Position numbers and translations under genes: made by a program | The notes under the pieces: generated by a model | The model's input: only the letters and a program-made list of their open reading frames with translations | What the model was told of the DNA's origin: nothing | The model's database searches: none | Shown here: positions 35,490-44,259 of the stretch, piece after piece | How the letters are laid out: each line of letters starts with the position of its first letter | Position numbering within the stretch: the first letter of the stretch is position 1 | Assembly (NCBI GenBank): GCA_944391815.1 | Contig: CALXUV010000073.1 | Span: 1-64,000 of the forward strand | Length of the DNA: 64,000 bases | Direction of reading: 5' to 3' | Source of the DNA: an uncultured Clostridia bacterium | GTDB lineage: Bacteria > Bacillota > Clostridia > Oscillospirales > CAG-272

Positions 35490-37312
35490 CAGCAATTTCT
35501 TGTGAAAATATCTCGCTCAGTTACGGAACCGACGTGATTCTGAGCGGGATATCTTTCAGTTTGAACGAAGGAGATAAACTCGGTATTGTCGGAGTAAACG
35601 GGGCGGGAAAAACAACTCTCATAAACATAATAACGGGAGAAACCGAACCGGACGGCGGTAAAGTATATTTGCAAAAAAATTTCAAAGTCGGTTATTTAAA
35701 GCAAAACATAGAATATGACAGCGATCAACCGGTTTTTGATGTGCTTTCAAAAAGTTTTTCTTTCAGTGGCAATGACGGAAACGAGCTGGAAAAGCAAAAA
35801 GGTGAGTATCTGAGCAGAGTTAAAGGATATCTTAAAAATCTCGGATTTTCCGATGATGAAATGTATAATATACCCCTTTCAGAGCTCAGCGGCGGACAGA
35901 AAACCAGAGCGGCTACCGCTGCCGTACTGCTTGGAGATTTTGACTTGCTTATAATGGACGAGCCGACTAACCATCTTGACATCAATGCTCTCGAATGGCT
36001 TGAAGATTACTTAAGGTCCACTAAAAAAACTTTGATTGTCATATCTCACGACAGATTTTTTCTTGATAAAATAACTAACAAAATCCTTGAGATAGAGAAT
36101 ACTAAAGGTAAAATTTACAGCGGAAATTACACAGTCTATGCTGAGAAAAAAAAGAAGGACAGGGAGATTCAGCAAAGACATTACCAAAATCAGCAGAGAG
36201 AAATAGCGAGAATTGAGGCTTTCATAGAAAATCAAAGGCGCTGGAACAGGGAAAGAAACATTATAGCTGCCGAGAGCCGTGAAAAAATGCTGGCAAGAAT
36301 GGTAAAGGAAGAAAAACCGGATAAATTACCTGAAAAAATCAAACTTTCATTTGTCAGTTCCGGAAGATCCGGCGATGATGTGGTGACGGTAAGGGGACTC
36401 AGTAAGAGTTACGGGGACAAGCTTCTTTTTTCAGAACTTGATTTTACCGTAAATTATCTTGACAGACTTTTTATTGTCGGACAGAACGGTTGCGGCAAGT
36501 CTACTTTGATAAAGATACTTGCAGGCAAAATATTTCCCGACAAAGGAGCTGTCGATATCGGATATAACGTCAATATGAGTTACTTTGACCAGGAAAATCA
36601 GCAGTTATCCGATAACCTTACGGTAATGGATGAGCTTTGGAATGCTTCTCCCGGGATGACCCCGGGGGCTATACGTGATATACTTGCAAAATTTATGTTT
36701 ATAGGGGACGACTGTTTTAAACAGGTAGGGAATTTGTCAGGCGGTGAAAAAGCAAGACTGACCATTGCAAAACTGATAATGGCAAAAAGTAATCTGCTTA
36801 TACTTGACGAGCCTACAAACCATCTTGATATCGGCAGCAGAGAAGCTCTTGAAGAGGCTCTTTCTGAATATGAGGGAACGGTTATAGCGGTAAGTCACGA
36901 CCGCTACTTTATGGATAAGTTGGCAACCAGAATTCTTGCATTCGGTGCAGTTGAAAAAGGTAAAGTCTTTGATTATAAGGGCAAATACAAAGAGTATCTT
37001 GAATATTATTCTCAGTATATTGCGCAGAATATCAGTAATTCTGTCGATAATGAACAAATATCAGATTCGAAAACCGAGTATTTGAAACAAAAAAATTTGC
37101 AGGCTGAAATCAGAAAAAGTGCACGTAAGCTTGAAAAGTCCAAAGAAGAGTGTGCATTGATCGAAAAAAGGCTTTCTGATATTGAAACGGAAATTTCCGT
37201 TTCTGAAACTGATCACAAAAAACTGAGTGAACTTTTTTGTGAAAAAGAAAAGCTTGAGGAAAGGCTGATGGAGCTTTATGAATTCCTGAGTGAAAATTCT
37301 GTCGAAATATGA
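35486..37312 (+). CDS. ABC-F family ATPase
   Basis: A 608-aa soluble protein with two ATPase domains and no membrane segments. Walker A motifs are GVNGAGKTT and GQNGCGKST; signatures are LSGGQKTR and LSGGEKAR; both Walker B strands end MDEPTNHLD or LDEPTNHLD. The linker between domains is helical and charged, the P-site tRNA interaction motif region. The C-terminal 90 residues are a coiled-coil arm. ABC-F proteins bind the ribosomal E site; some protect against antibiotics, others such as YfmR/YdiF/EttA relieve stalls. Which subgroup this is cannot be read from the sequence alone. Confidence 0.92.
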   Translation: MTAISCENISLSYGTDVILSGISFSLNEGDKLGIVGVNGAGKTTLINIITGETEPDGGKVYLQKNFKVGYLKQNIEYDSDQPVFDVLSKSFSFSGNDGNELEKQKGEYLSRVKGYLKNLGFSDDEMYNIPLSELSGGQKTRAATAAVLLGDFDLLIMDEPTNHLDINALEWLEDYLRSTKKTLIVISHDRFFLDKITNKILEIENTKGKIYSGNYTVYAEKKKKDREIQQRHYQNQQREIARIEAFIENQRRWNRERNIIAAESREKMLARMVKEEKPDKLPEKIKLSFVSSGRSGDDVVTVRGLSKSYGDKLLFSELDFTVNYLDRLFIVGQNGCGKSTLIKILAGKIFPDKGAVDIGYNVNMSYFDQENQQLSDNLTVMDELWNASPGMTPGAIRDILAKFMFIGDDCFKQVGNLSGGEKARLTIAKLIMAKSNLLILDEPTNHLDIGSREALEEALSEYEGTVIAVSHDRYFMDKLATRILAFGAVEKGKVFDYKGKYKEYLEYYSQYIAQNISNSVDNEQISDSKTEYLKQKNLQAEIRKSARKLEKSKEECALIEKRLSDIETEISVSETDHKKLSELFCEKEKLEERLMELYEFLSENSVEI

Positions 37313-37649
37313 GCCCGAGACACTATTTTTTAATATCTTGATAAAAGAATCCGGTTTTTTACCGGATCTTTTTTTCTGATAAATTCAGTCATTACAACAC
37401 CGATGAGCAATTACCCAGATATCATTTTTCATTTTCGTTGTCATTAAATCAGATTTATCGCCTGAAAAATATGTATTAAATCAATTGAAATCAAATAATT
37501 AAATATCAATATCCGTGGCAATTATCATTTAATATCAAAAAATCGCTGTAATTGATAATAAAATGTTAGTATCCGGCATTCGTAAAGGTTATTAATTCAA
37601 AAAGTTTTCAATATAATGCTGTGAAATTAAATGATACAGGGAGGCTGAA
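37313..37649. other. AT-rich intergenic region before murD
   Basis: After the terminator at 37349-37375 the stretch is strongly AT-rich, with repeated AATATCA/AATTGA words. A TATAAT at 37612-37617, about 32 bases before the murD start, is a probable -10 box without a good -35. Confidence 0.45.
37349..37375 (+). terminator. Terminator after the ABC-F gene
   Basis: ATCCGGT (37349-37355) and ACCGGAT (37361-37367) with a six-T loop, followed by CTTTTTTTC. Confidence 0.85.
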
Positions 37650-39005
37650 ATGATTAATAATCCAAATGAATTAAAGGGGATGAAATGTCTGCTTTTCGGT
37701 TACGGCCGTTCAAATGCCGCTCTTGCAGAATTTCTTGCCGAAAAAGGTGCAGAGATAACCGTATTTGACAGCAAAAAAAGCATATCGGATATTGAAGAAC
37801 AAATTTCAAAACAGCAACTTGATAACGTAAAAGCGGTAAAGGATTTAAAAGATATAAAACATGACGTGATTTTCCGGACGCCATCTGTGCGACCTGATTC
37901 ACCGGAAATAACCGGATTATTAAGCAATCACAAAGCTCTTTTAAGCAGTGAAACCGAACTCTTCTTTGATCTTGTAAAAGGCAAAGTGATAGGAATCACA
38001 GGCAGCGACGGAAAAACCACAACTACGACGCTTACTTACAAAATCCTTAAAGAAAAATACGGCGATGCGGTGAAGGTGGGAGGGAATATAGGCATTCCGC
38101 TGATAAGCCTGCTGAAAGATAACGATAAAAGCAGTATAACTGTCTGTGAGCTGTCAAGCTTTCAGCTTATGACTTTGAAAAGAAGTCCTGATGTTGCGGC
38201 AATTACCAATATAACCGAAAATCACCTCGACTACCATAAGAACATGGAGGAATATATCCGGTCCAAATTACACATTTCCGAAAGTCAGGAATGCAAAAAA
38301 CTCGTTATCGGAGCAGACTCGCTTAGCAGTTATAAGAAATATTTTTCCCATATTCCGGAACAGGTAGTTAAATTTTCGCCGTATCCCTCGGAAAACGGTG
38401 TTTATATAACCAACGGTTGTATTTGTTACGACAGCGAACGTGTACTTGAAACGGAAAAAATAAAGGTAAAGGGTAAGCACAACCGTCTGAACTATATGAC
38501 GGCTATCGGCATCTGCTATCCTGATGTGACGAAAGAAAATATTTCAGCAGTTGCAGAAAGTTTTGGCGGGGTTGAACACAGAGCCGAATTTGTAGCGGAT
38601 ATTGAGGGAATTTCATTTTACAACAGTTCAATTGACTCGACTCCGTCAAGGACAATGGCAACGCTTGATTCATTCGATGAGAAAAATATCACATTGATAT
38701 GCGGAGGTAAAGATAAAAATCTGAGTTTTGAAACATTTGCTGAAAAATCACAGGAAAAAGTCAAGAATTATATTATTTTCGGCTCCGATAAAGAAAAAAT
38801 TAATATCGCCTTAAAGAACGCCGGGGTAAAGCAGGAGAAAATATTTATCGCTGAAACTCTTGAAAAAGCTGTACAGACCGCAGTTACATGCACAAAAAAA
38901 GGAGGAATTGTGTTGCTGTCACCGGCAAGTACGAGTTTTGATATGTATGAAAATTTTGAACAGCGAGGAAGTGAATTCAAACGTCTTGTAAAAGCTCTTA
39001 CATGA
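37650..39005 (+). CDS. murD: UDP-N-acetylmuramoylalanine--D-glutamate ligase
   Basis: A 451-aa Mur ligase adding D-Glu to UDP-MurNAc-L-Ala in the cytoplasm. The N-terminal Rossmann-like domain begins LLFGYGRSNAALAEFL. The ATP loop is GITGSDGKTTTTTL. NITENHLDYHKNMEEYIRSK is the central-domain motif, and the C-terminal domain has YNSSIDSTPSRTMATLDSF and LICGGKDKNLSF. Length fits MurD. It stands apart from any dcw cluster. GGGAGG precedes the ATG. Confidence 0.93.
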   Translation: MINNPNELKGMKCLLFGYGRSNAALAEFLAEKGAEITVFDSKKSISDIEEQISKQQLDNVKAVKDLKDIKHDVIFRTPSVRPDSPEITGLLSNHKALLSSETELFFDLVKGKVIGITGSDGKTTTTTLTYKILKEKYGDAVKVGGNIGIPLISLLKDNDKSSITVCELSSFQLMTLKRSPDVAAITNITENHLDYHKNMEEYIRSKLHISESQECKKLVIGADSLSSYKKYFSHIPEQVVKFSPYPSENGVYITNGCICYDSERVLETEKIKVKGKHNRLNYMTAIGICYPDVTKENISAVAESFGGVEHRAEFVADIEGISFYNSSIDSTPSRTMATLDSFDEKNITLICGGKDKNLSFETFAEKSQEKVKNYIIFGSDKEKINIALKNAGVKQEKIFIAETLEKAVQTAVTCTKKGGIVLLSPASTSFDMYENFEQRGSEFKRLVKALT

Positions 39006-39061
39006 AAGTGTCTGAGAAAATTTTATTATCAAAAAATTTAATCTGAGGTACTAATTTACAC

Positions 39062-39090
39062 TTGACTTTAATGGGGTGATGTAGTAAAAT
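39062..39090 (+). promoter_or_regulatory. Promoter of the SPFH gene
   Basis: TTGACT (39062-39067), a 17-bp spacer and TAAAAT (39085-39090). Confidence 0.65.
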
Positions 39091-39148
39091 AAATCTGATA
39101 GTGAGTATATAAAAAACATTCTTGCATTAAATTAACGGAGGTTGAATT

Positions 39149-40423
39149 ATGGGACTTATACGTGCAGCGTTACAGGCAGGCGGCAGTGTTCTTGCCGATC
39201 AGTGGAAAGAGTATTTTCAGCTTGACTCGATGTCGGATGATGAGCTTGTTGTAAAAGGTTATAAACAAACGAAAGGCAATAATAAGGGACTGGATGATAT
39301 CATTTCAAACGGTTCAGTTGTGGCTGTCGGAGAAGGTCAGGTTGCTCTGATAGTTGAGGATGGTAAAATAGTTGAGTTCTGTGCTGAACCGGGAAGGTTT
39401 ATCTGGAATTCATCAAGCGAACCTTCACTTTTCTGCGGTGATTTTTTCAAAGGGCTTATTGACTCTTTCAAAAAATTCGGTGAAAGATTTACCTATGGCG
39501 GTGACAAGGCTAAAACTCAGCGTGTTTACTATGTAAATACCAAGGAAATCATGGATAATAAATTCGGCACTACAACCCCGATGGTATATGATGACCAGTA
39601 CTATAAAACCGCCTTGTACATAAGATATTTCGGTCAGTTTTCTTTCAGAATAACAGATCCTATCGTATTTTTCAGTCAGATATCAGGAAGCGTCAGCGAA
39701 AAGTATTCAAGAGACAATCTCATGGATATGTGCAAGGATGAATTTATGACAGCGCTTGATTCCTCGTTGTCCATGCTTGCCGCAGAAGGCGTAAAATTCA
39801 GCCAGATTCCGGTAAAACAGAGAGAAATCGCCAAGTATATGTCCGATACGCTCGACGACGAATGGAAACAGCGTCGTGGAATGGAAGTTGTAGCCGTTGC
39901 AATCGCCAAGGTTACACCCGATGACAAGAGCAGACAGCGTATAGAGCAGTTCGATACAAATGTAATGCATTCAAATCCGAACGCGATGGCAGGCGGACTT
40001 GCTTACGCACAGATGCAGGCAATGCAGAAGGCGGCGGAAAATTCATCAGGGGCGATGACCGGTTTTATGGGGCTCGGAATGATGAACAATATGATGGGAA
40101 ATGCCGCTCCTTCACAAAATACACTTCTTGACACAGCACAAAAGCTAAGCAGTGAACGTAAAGAAGAGACCAAGCCTTCGGCAGATCAGTGGAAGTGCAG
40201 TTGCGGAGCTGTTTGCACAGGCAAGTTTTGTCATAACTGCGGAAGCAAAAGACCTGAACCCAAAGAAAACGGAGAATGGACTTGCAGTTGCGGAGCCAGA
40301 AACAAAGGAAAGTTCTGCTCAGAATGCGGAAGCAAAAGACCGCAGCAGGAATATGTTTGCAAATGCGGATACAAGAGCAGTAAACCTTTCAGGTTTTGCC
40401 CTCAGTGCGGAGAAAAGCAGTAA
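39149..40423 (+). CDS. SPFH-domain (YdjI-like) protein with three zinc ribbons
   Basis: A 424-aa protein. Residues 1-290 form an SPFH/band-7-like domain of the YdjI/virion-core type (SNGSVVAVGEGQVALIVEDGKIVEFCAEPGRF, ALYIRYFGQFSFRITDPIVFF). A Met/Gln/Gly-rich linker follows (AMAGGLAYAQMQAMQKAA, GFMGLGMMNNMMGNAA). The C-terminus carries three tandem zinc ribbons (CSCG...CHNCG, CSCG...CSECG, CKCG...CPQCG). B. subtilis YdjI is recruited to membranes with PspA/YdjG in stress; a similar role is inferred. GGAGG precedes the ATG, and the MATE gene starts 11 bases after the stop. Confidence 0.82.
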   Translation: MGLIRAALQAGGSVLADQWKEYFQLDSMSDDELVVKGYKQTKGNNKGLDDIISNGSVVAVGEGQVALIVEDGKIVEFCAEPGRFIWNSSSEPSLFCGDFFKGLIDSFKKFGERFTYGGDKAKTQRVYYVNTKEIMDNKFGTTTPMVYDDQYYKTALYIRYFGQFSFRITDPIVFFSQISGSVSEKYSRDNLMDMCKDEFMTALDSSLSMLAAEGVKFSQIPVKQREIAKYMSDTLDDEWKQRRGMEVVAVAIAKVTPDDKSRQRIEQFDTNVMHSNPNAMAGGLAYAQMQAMQKAAENSSGAMTGFMGLGMMNNMMGNAAPSQNTLLDTAQKLSSERKEETKPSADQWKCSCGAVCTGKFCHNCGSKRPEPKENGEWTCSCGARNKGKFCSECGSKRPQQEYVCKCGYKSSKPFRFCPQCGEKQ

Positions 40424-40434
40424 GGCAATAAAAT

Positions 40435-41769
40435 ATGAATCACGATCTTACTGTAGGTAAACCAAGCAGCACACTTTTTAAATTTACATTTCCGATGTTT
40501 GTCAGCGTTATTTTCCAGCAAATGTATAATATTGCTGACAGTGCGATTGCCGGTAAATTTGCCGGAGAAAACGCCCTTGCGGCGATAGGCGCTTCTTACC
40601 CCATAACAATGATTTTCATGGCGGTCGCAACCGGAAGCAACGTCGGATGCACCGTAGTGCTGTCACAGTTTTTCGGTGCCAAGAAGTTAAAGAACTTCAA
40701 GACGGCAGCGTCAACCGCTATGATTTACGGAACTGTTCTTTCGCTGACGCTTACGTTGATAGCAGTGCTTTGTTCACCGCTGATGCTTAAAGCAATAAAC
40801 ACGCCTGAGAGTATATTTTCAGATGCCGAAATATACCTGAACATTTACCTTTTGGGTTTTGTGTTTCTGTTCCTTTACAACATGATAAACGGCATATTCA
40901 ATGCCATGGGAGACTCAAGGACTCCGCTTTATCTGCTGATTGCTTCATCGGTTATGAATGTTGTACTTGACTATATTCTGGTCGCTGTTTTTCCTTTCGG
41001 CGTTGCAGGCGCAGCAATAGCGACACTGATTGCTCAGGGGGCTGCTTGTATAAGTGCCTTTGTGCTTATGGTGGCAAGACTCAAGAAAATAACGGTAAAC
41101 GAAAAGCCGCCGCGTTTTTCATCTCATATGCTGGCAACGATTTTATTTATTGCTGTACCGAGTATACTTCAGTCCAGTTTTGTTTCCGTCGGAAATCTCT
41201 TTATACAAAGCCTGATTAACTCCTGCGGAGAATCCGTTATAGCCGGATTTTCAGCTGCCACGAAGCTTAACACGTTTGCCGTTACTTCAATGACGACAAT
41301 CGGCAGCGGAGTTTCGTCTTTTACGGCACAGAATATTGGTGCCGGAGAGATAAAAAGAGTAAAAAGCGGACTTTATTCCGGTCTTGTTCTGGCGCTTTGT
41401 TTTACCGCGCCTTTTATGATAGCGTATTATTTCTTCGGAGAGCCTTTTCTGATGCTCTTTATGGAAGACGGCGGATCTTCTGCTCTCAGTGCCGGAATGG
41501 ACTTTTTAAGAATTGTGTCTCCGTTCTTTCCATTTGTCTGCTGTAAGTTGATTTTTGATGCCGTTCTTCGCGGATCAAAAGCGATACTTCTGTTTATGAT
41601 AACCACCTTTTCAGATCTTATAATCCGTGTAGTGATGTCTTTTGTCATGTTTGATTCAATGCAACAGCTTGCCGTTTATTACTCCTGGCCTGTTGGCTGG
41701 ATAATCGGTGCAGTGTTGTCTGTTGCGTTTTATTTCAGCGGTTTATGGCATAAACGAAGATTATCTTAA
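40435..41769 (+). CDS. MATE family efflux transporter (third copy)
   Basis: A 444-aa protein with 12 predicted helices. Motifs are FTFPMFVSVIFQQMYNIADSAIAGKFAGENALAAIGASYP, CTVVLSQFFGAKK and IFNAMGDSRTPLYLLI. It begins 11 bases after the SPFH gene and overlaps no other, so it is probably cotranscribed with it, which would link it to membrane stress. The substrate is unknown. Confidence 0.9.
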   Translation: MNHDLTVGKPSSTLFKFTFPMFVSVIFQQMYNIADSAIAGKFAGENALAAIGASYPITMIFMAVATGSNVGCTVVLSQFFGAKKLKNFKTAASTAMIYGTVLSLTLTLIAVLCSPLMLKAINTPESIFSDAEIYLNIYLLGFVFLFLYNMINGIFNAMGDSRTPLYLLIASSVMNVVLDYILVAVFPFGVAGAAIATLIAQGAACISAFVLMVARLKKITVNEKPPRFSSHMLATILFIAVPSILQSSFVSVGNLFIQSLINSCGESVIAGFSAATKLNTFAVTSMTTIGSGVSSFTAQNIGAGEIKRVKSGLYSGLVLALCFTAPFMIAYYFFGEPFLMLFMEDGGSSALSAGMDFLRIVSPFFPFVCCKLIFDAVLRGSKAILLFMITTFSDLIIRVVMSFVMFDSMQQLAVYYSWPVGWIIGAVLSVAFYFSGLWHKRRLS

Positions 41770-41841
41770 ATAATTCCGATTCAGTGGAAAAAATGAAACT
41801 TCCTGCGTATAATGAAGTGTAATTAATATGCGGAGGTTTTT

Positions 41842-42402
41842 ATGATAAAAATATTCATTGATCAGGGACATAATCCAAGAAATCCCAATGCCGGAGCCGA
41901 AGGCAACGGTTTGAGAGAACAGGACATAACTTTCAAGGTCGGCGTAAAACTCGCGGAACTGCTGAACGCAAATCCGGATTTTGAAGCTAAACTTTCCAGA
42001 AACAATGCGCAGGAAATCCTCGGTACCTCGAATGCTGAAAGTTTAAGGATAAGAACAGAAATGGCAAACAACTGGGGTGCCGACGCATTTATCTCAATAC
42101 ACCTTAATTTTTCGGTGATAGAGTCAGCAACAGGTTGTGAGGCTTATGTTTACAGTTTGTATTCGCCCGCTTTTTTCCTTGCTGAAAATATCGTACAAAG
42201 ACTTAGCGAAGCAACAGGATATCAGAACAGAGGCGTTTTTGCAAGACCTACTCTTTATGTCTTACGAAAAACCAAGATGCCGGCGGTGTTGGTCGAAATA
42301 GGATATATTTCAAATCCGGAAGAGGCTGAGTATATGAACGACAATACTTCGCTTTACGCACGTGGAATTTATAACGGGATACTGTCGTATTATCAAAAAT
42401 AA
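41842..42402 (+). CDS. N-acetylmuramoyl-L-alanine amidase (Amidase_3), no signal peptide
   Basis: A 186-aa catalytic domain. Zinc ligands are in DQGHNP (His9), GLREQDITFKVG (Glu) and FISIHLNF (His), and the catalytic Glu is in VLVEIGYISNPEEAEYM. It cleaves the amide between MurNAc and L-Ala in peptidoglycan. The protein starts directly with the first strand, MIKIFIDQGHNP, and has no signal peptide or binding domain. Export by another route or a phage-derived origin is possible. GGAGG lies seven bases before the ATG. Confidence 0.88.
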   Translation: MIKIFIDQGHNPRNPNAGAEGNGLREQDITFKVGVKLAELLNANPDFEAKLSRNNAQEILGTSNAESLRIRTEMANNWGADAFISIHLNFSVIESATGCEAYVYSLYSPAFFLAENIVQRLSEATGYQNRGVFARPTLYVLRKTKMPAVLVEIGYISNPEEAEYMNDNTSLYARGIYNGILSYYQK

Positions 42403-42449
42403 TTCATAGGTAAACTTATTTAATAACGCAAAAAACAGGTGGTTAAAAA

Positions 42450-43394
42450 ATGAAAATATTAAAGCTTAAACCTTATTGCAAAAGTGCGATATGGGGAGGA
42501 GATAAGTTACGCAAAGATTACGGTAAGGAATCTCCGTTCAATGTGGCGGAAAGCTGGGAGCTTTCCGGATATCCGGGCAAAGAAAGTATAGTTTGCGGCG
42601 GAATTTACGACGGAAAAAGTTTAACTGAAGTAGTAAATACCATGGGAGCAGCTTCGCTCGGTACAAAGTCTGCAAAATTCAACGGAATTCCTTTGCTGAT
42701 AAAACTTATAGATTCGAAAACACCGCTTTCGATACAGGTTCATCCTGATGACGAAACCGCAAAAAGATTAAATGCTGACGGCGGTAAAACCGAAATGTGG
42801 GTAATTTGCGACTGTGAAAAAGATGCTTTTATTTATTTCGGAGTTAAGGAAAGTATAAGTCCGGAAACATTTAAAAGTGCGATAACTGATGGTACGATTA
42901 CAGAGTATCTTAACAAAATTCCGGTTAAACCGGGAGATACATTTTTCATAAAAGCAGGTACTATACATGCAATAGGAGCCGGTATTACAATATGTGAAAT
43001 CCAGCAGACATCTGATACGACATACAGACTGTATGATTATAAGAGGCTTGATTCCGACGGCAAACCGCGCGAATTGCACATAGACAAGGGCATAGAGGCG
43101 TCGGATCTTACTCCGCCTACGACATTCTATGAAAAAGGCGTACCGTGCGGCAACGAATTAAGGCTTGTTGAATGCGAATATTTTACCGTAAGTCGTCTGG
43201 ATGTCAGTCAGTCCTTATCGACGGAGATTGACAATAGCAGTTTTGCGTCATTTACAGTCCTTGAAGGAGAAGGCGAGATAGTCTGCGGAAAAGAATCGGT
43301 CGCTGTAAAAAAAGGCGATACTGTTTTTGCTTTTGCCGGAGCCGGTGAAGTAGTTTTCAAAGGAGCGTTGACTGTCATAAAAGCAACACTTTGA
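42450..43394 (+). CDS. manA: Mannose-6-phosphate isomerase, class I
   Basis: A 314-aa zinc cupin enzyme interconverting mannose-6-P and fructose-6-P. SIQVHPDDE holds the metal-binding His, GKTEMWVICD the Glu, and GDTFFIKAGTIHAIG the other ligands. The C-terminal cupin is short, as in the Firmicute ManA/PMI type. It may serve mannose use or supply mannose/fucose nucleotide precursors. A bidirectional terminator follows at 43502. Confidence 0.93.
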   Translation: MKILKLKPYCKSAIWGGDKLRKDYGKESPFNVAESWELSGYPGKESIVCGGIYDGKSLTEVVNTMGAASLGTKSAKFNGIPLLIKLIDSKTPLSIQVHPDDETAKRLNADGGKTEMWVICDCEKDAFIYFGVKESISPETFKSAITDGTITEYLNKIPVKPGDTFFIKAGTIHAIGAGITICEIQQTSDTTYRLYDYKRLDSDGKPRELHIDKGIEASDLTPPTTFYEKGVPCGNELRLVECEYFTVSRLDVSQSLSTEIDNSSFASFTVLEGEGEIVCGKESVAVKKGDTVFAFAGAGEVVFKGALTVIKATL

Positions 43395-43501
43395 TTCTTT
43401 TAATACATTTTTGTTTTTTTCTTTCTACATCATCTCTTGATGGTTTGAATTTGATTGCATAGTCTTAATGAATTTCAATCGGATTTGTTTTGACAAAATA
43501 T

Positions 43502-43544
43502 AAAGGCTGATCCCAAAGTTTTAAAGAGTCGGATCAGCCTTTTT
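43502..43544. terminator. Terminator after manA
   Basis: AAAGGCTGATCC (43502-43513) and GGATCAGCCTTTTT (43531-43544), with a T-run on plus. Confidence 0.85.
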
Positions 43545-43885
43545 CTTTGTATTTGTTTTAAATAAAATAGTCATACAGGATAGAAAAAATTACGGTATAA
43601 GTGATAGAATGTCATCTTTTTATATTTTGTTTTTTTTCGGAAACACCTTTTGATTTCAAGTTAAAATAAATTTTTTTGGTCAAAATATTATTCACTCTTT
43701 AAGACAGTTACTGAATTATTGAGAAATCTTCAAGCATATTTTGCTCGGTCTGACTTAGGCTTTTTGAGTATTTTTACAATGAATTTCCTATTAAAAAACT
43801 TGACTTAATCAATAAATTGTGTTACAGTTTCGTCGGTTTATAGTCATTGTATTTAAATTCAGTACGAATTTCTGTTCACTGCTGA

Positions 43886-44068
43886 TACTTTATATTCAAC
43901 TACTCGGATTACCCGAAAGAGTACAGTGTACGTTTTTATCCTGACGAAACTGTTCAGGATTTCTGGACCGGTAACCCACTGCCTACTGAGGGGAGCGGTT
44001 TATACAAAGTTACACTAAATGCGCATACATCAAAGGTATTATTGGCTTTGCCGAATTCTGAAAATTAA
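43886..44068 (+). pseudogene. Relic C-terminus of a glycoside hydrolase
   Basis: An open stretch after TGA 43883 reads YFIFNYSDYPKEYSVRFYPD, then ETVQDFWTGNPLPTEGSG and LYKVTLNAHTSKVLLALPNSEN to TAA 44068. The pattern NYSD, a D-x-W-T-G turn and a final L-x-x-H-x-S-x-V-L-L strand is the C-terminal beta-sandwich ending common in GH27/GH36-type glycosidases. There is no start or catalytic domain. It is a leftover of a lost gene; the family is not certain. Confidence 0.6.
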
Positions 44069-44118
44069 TTTTACAGCAGGCATTGAGACTGTGCTCATTT
44101 TTTCTCGTCTCTGCTTAC

Positions 44119-44164
44119 AAAAAGCCAAGATTAATCTGTTTTTGTGATTAATCTTGGCTTTTTT
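44119..44164. terminator. Terminator of mnmA (bidirectional)
   Basis: AAAAGCCAAGATTAATC and GATTAATCTTGGCTTTTTT form a 17-bp perfect stem ending at 44164. Confidence 0.85.
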
Positions 44165-44259
44165 GTGCTGTTGTTAAAAGTTTTGAGGTTAAACACTGTA
44201 AAAATTTTAACTAAAACAAAAAGTTCTGAAAATATAATTGATTATGTTTTTTACGCAAA

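Larger units (their letters stand above)
43395..44259. other. 865-bp non-coding gap with a gene relic
   Basis: Bounded by two strong bidirectional terminators (43502-43544 and 44119-44164). Between them the only recognisable content is a glycosidase C-terminal relic (43886-44068). The stretch 43560-43880 is AT-rich with no frame or structure that I can support. Confidence 0.6.
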
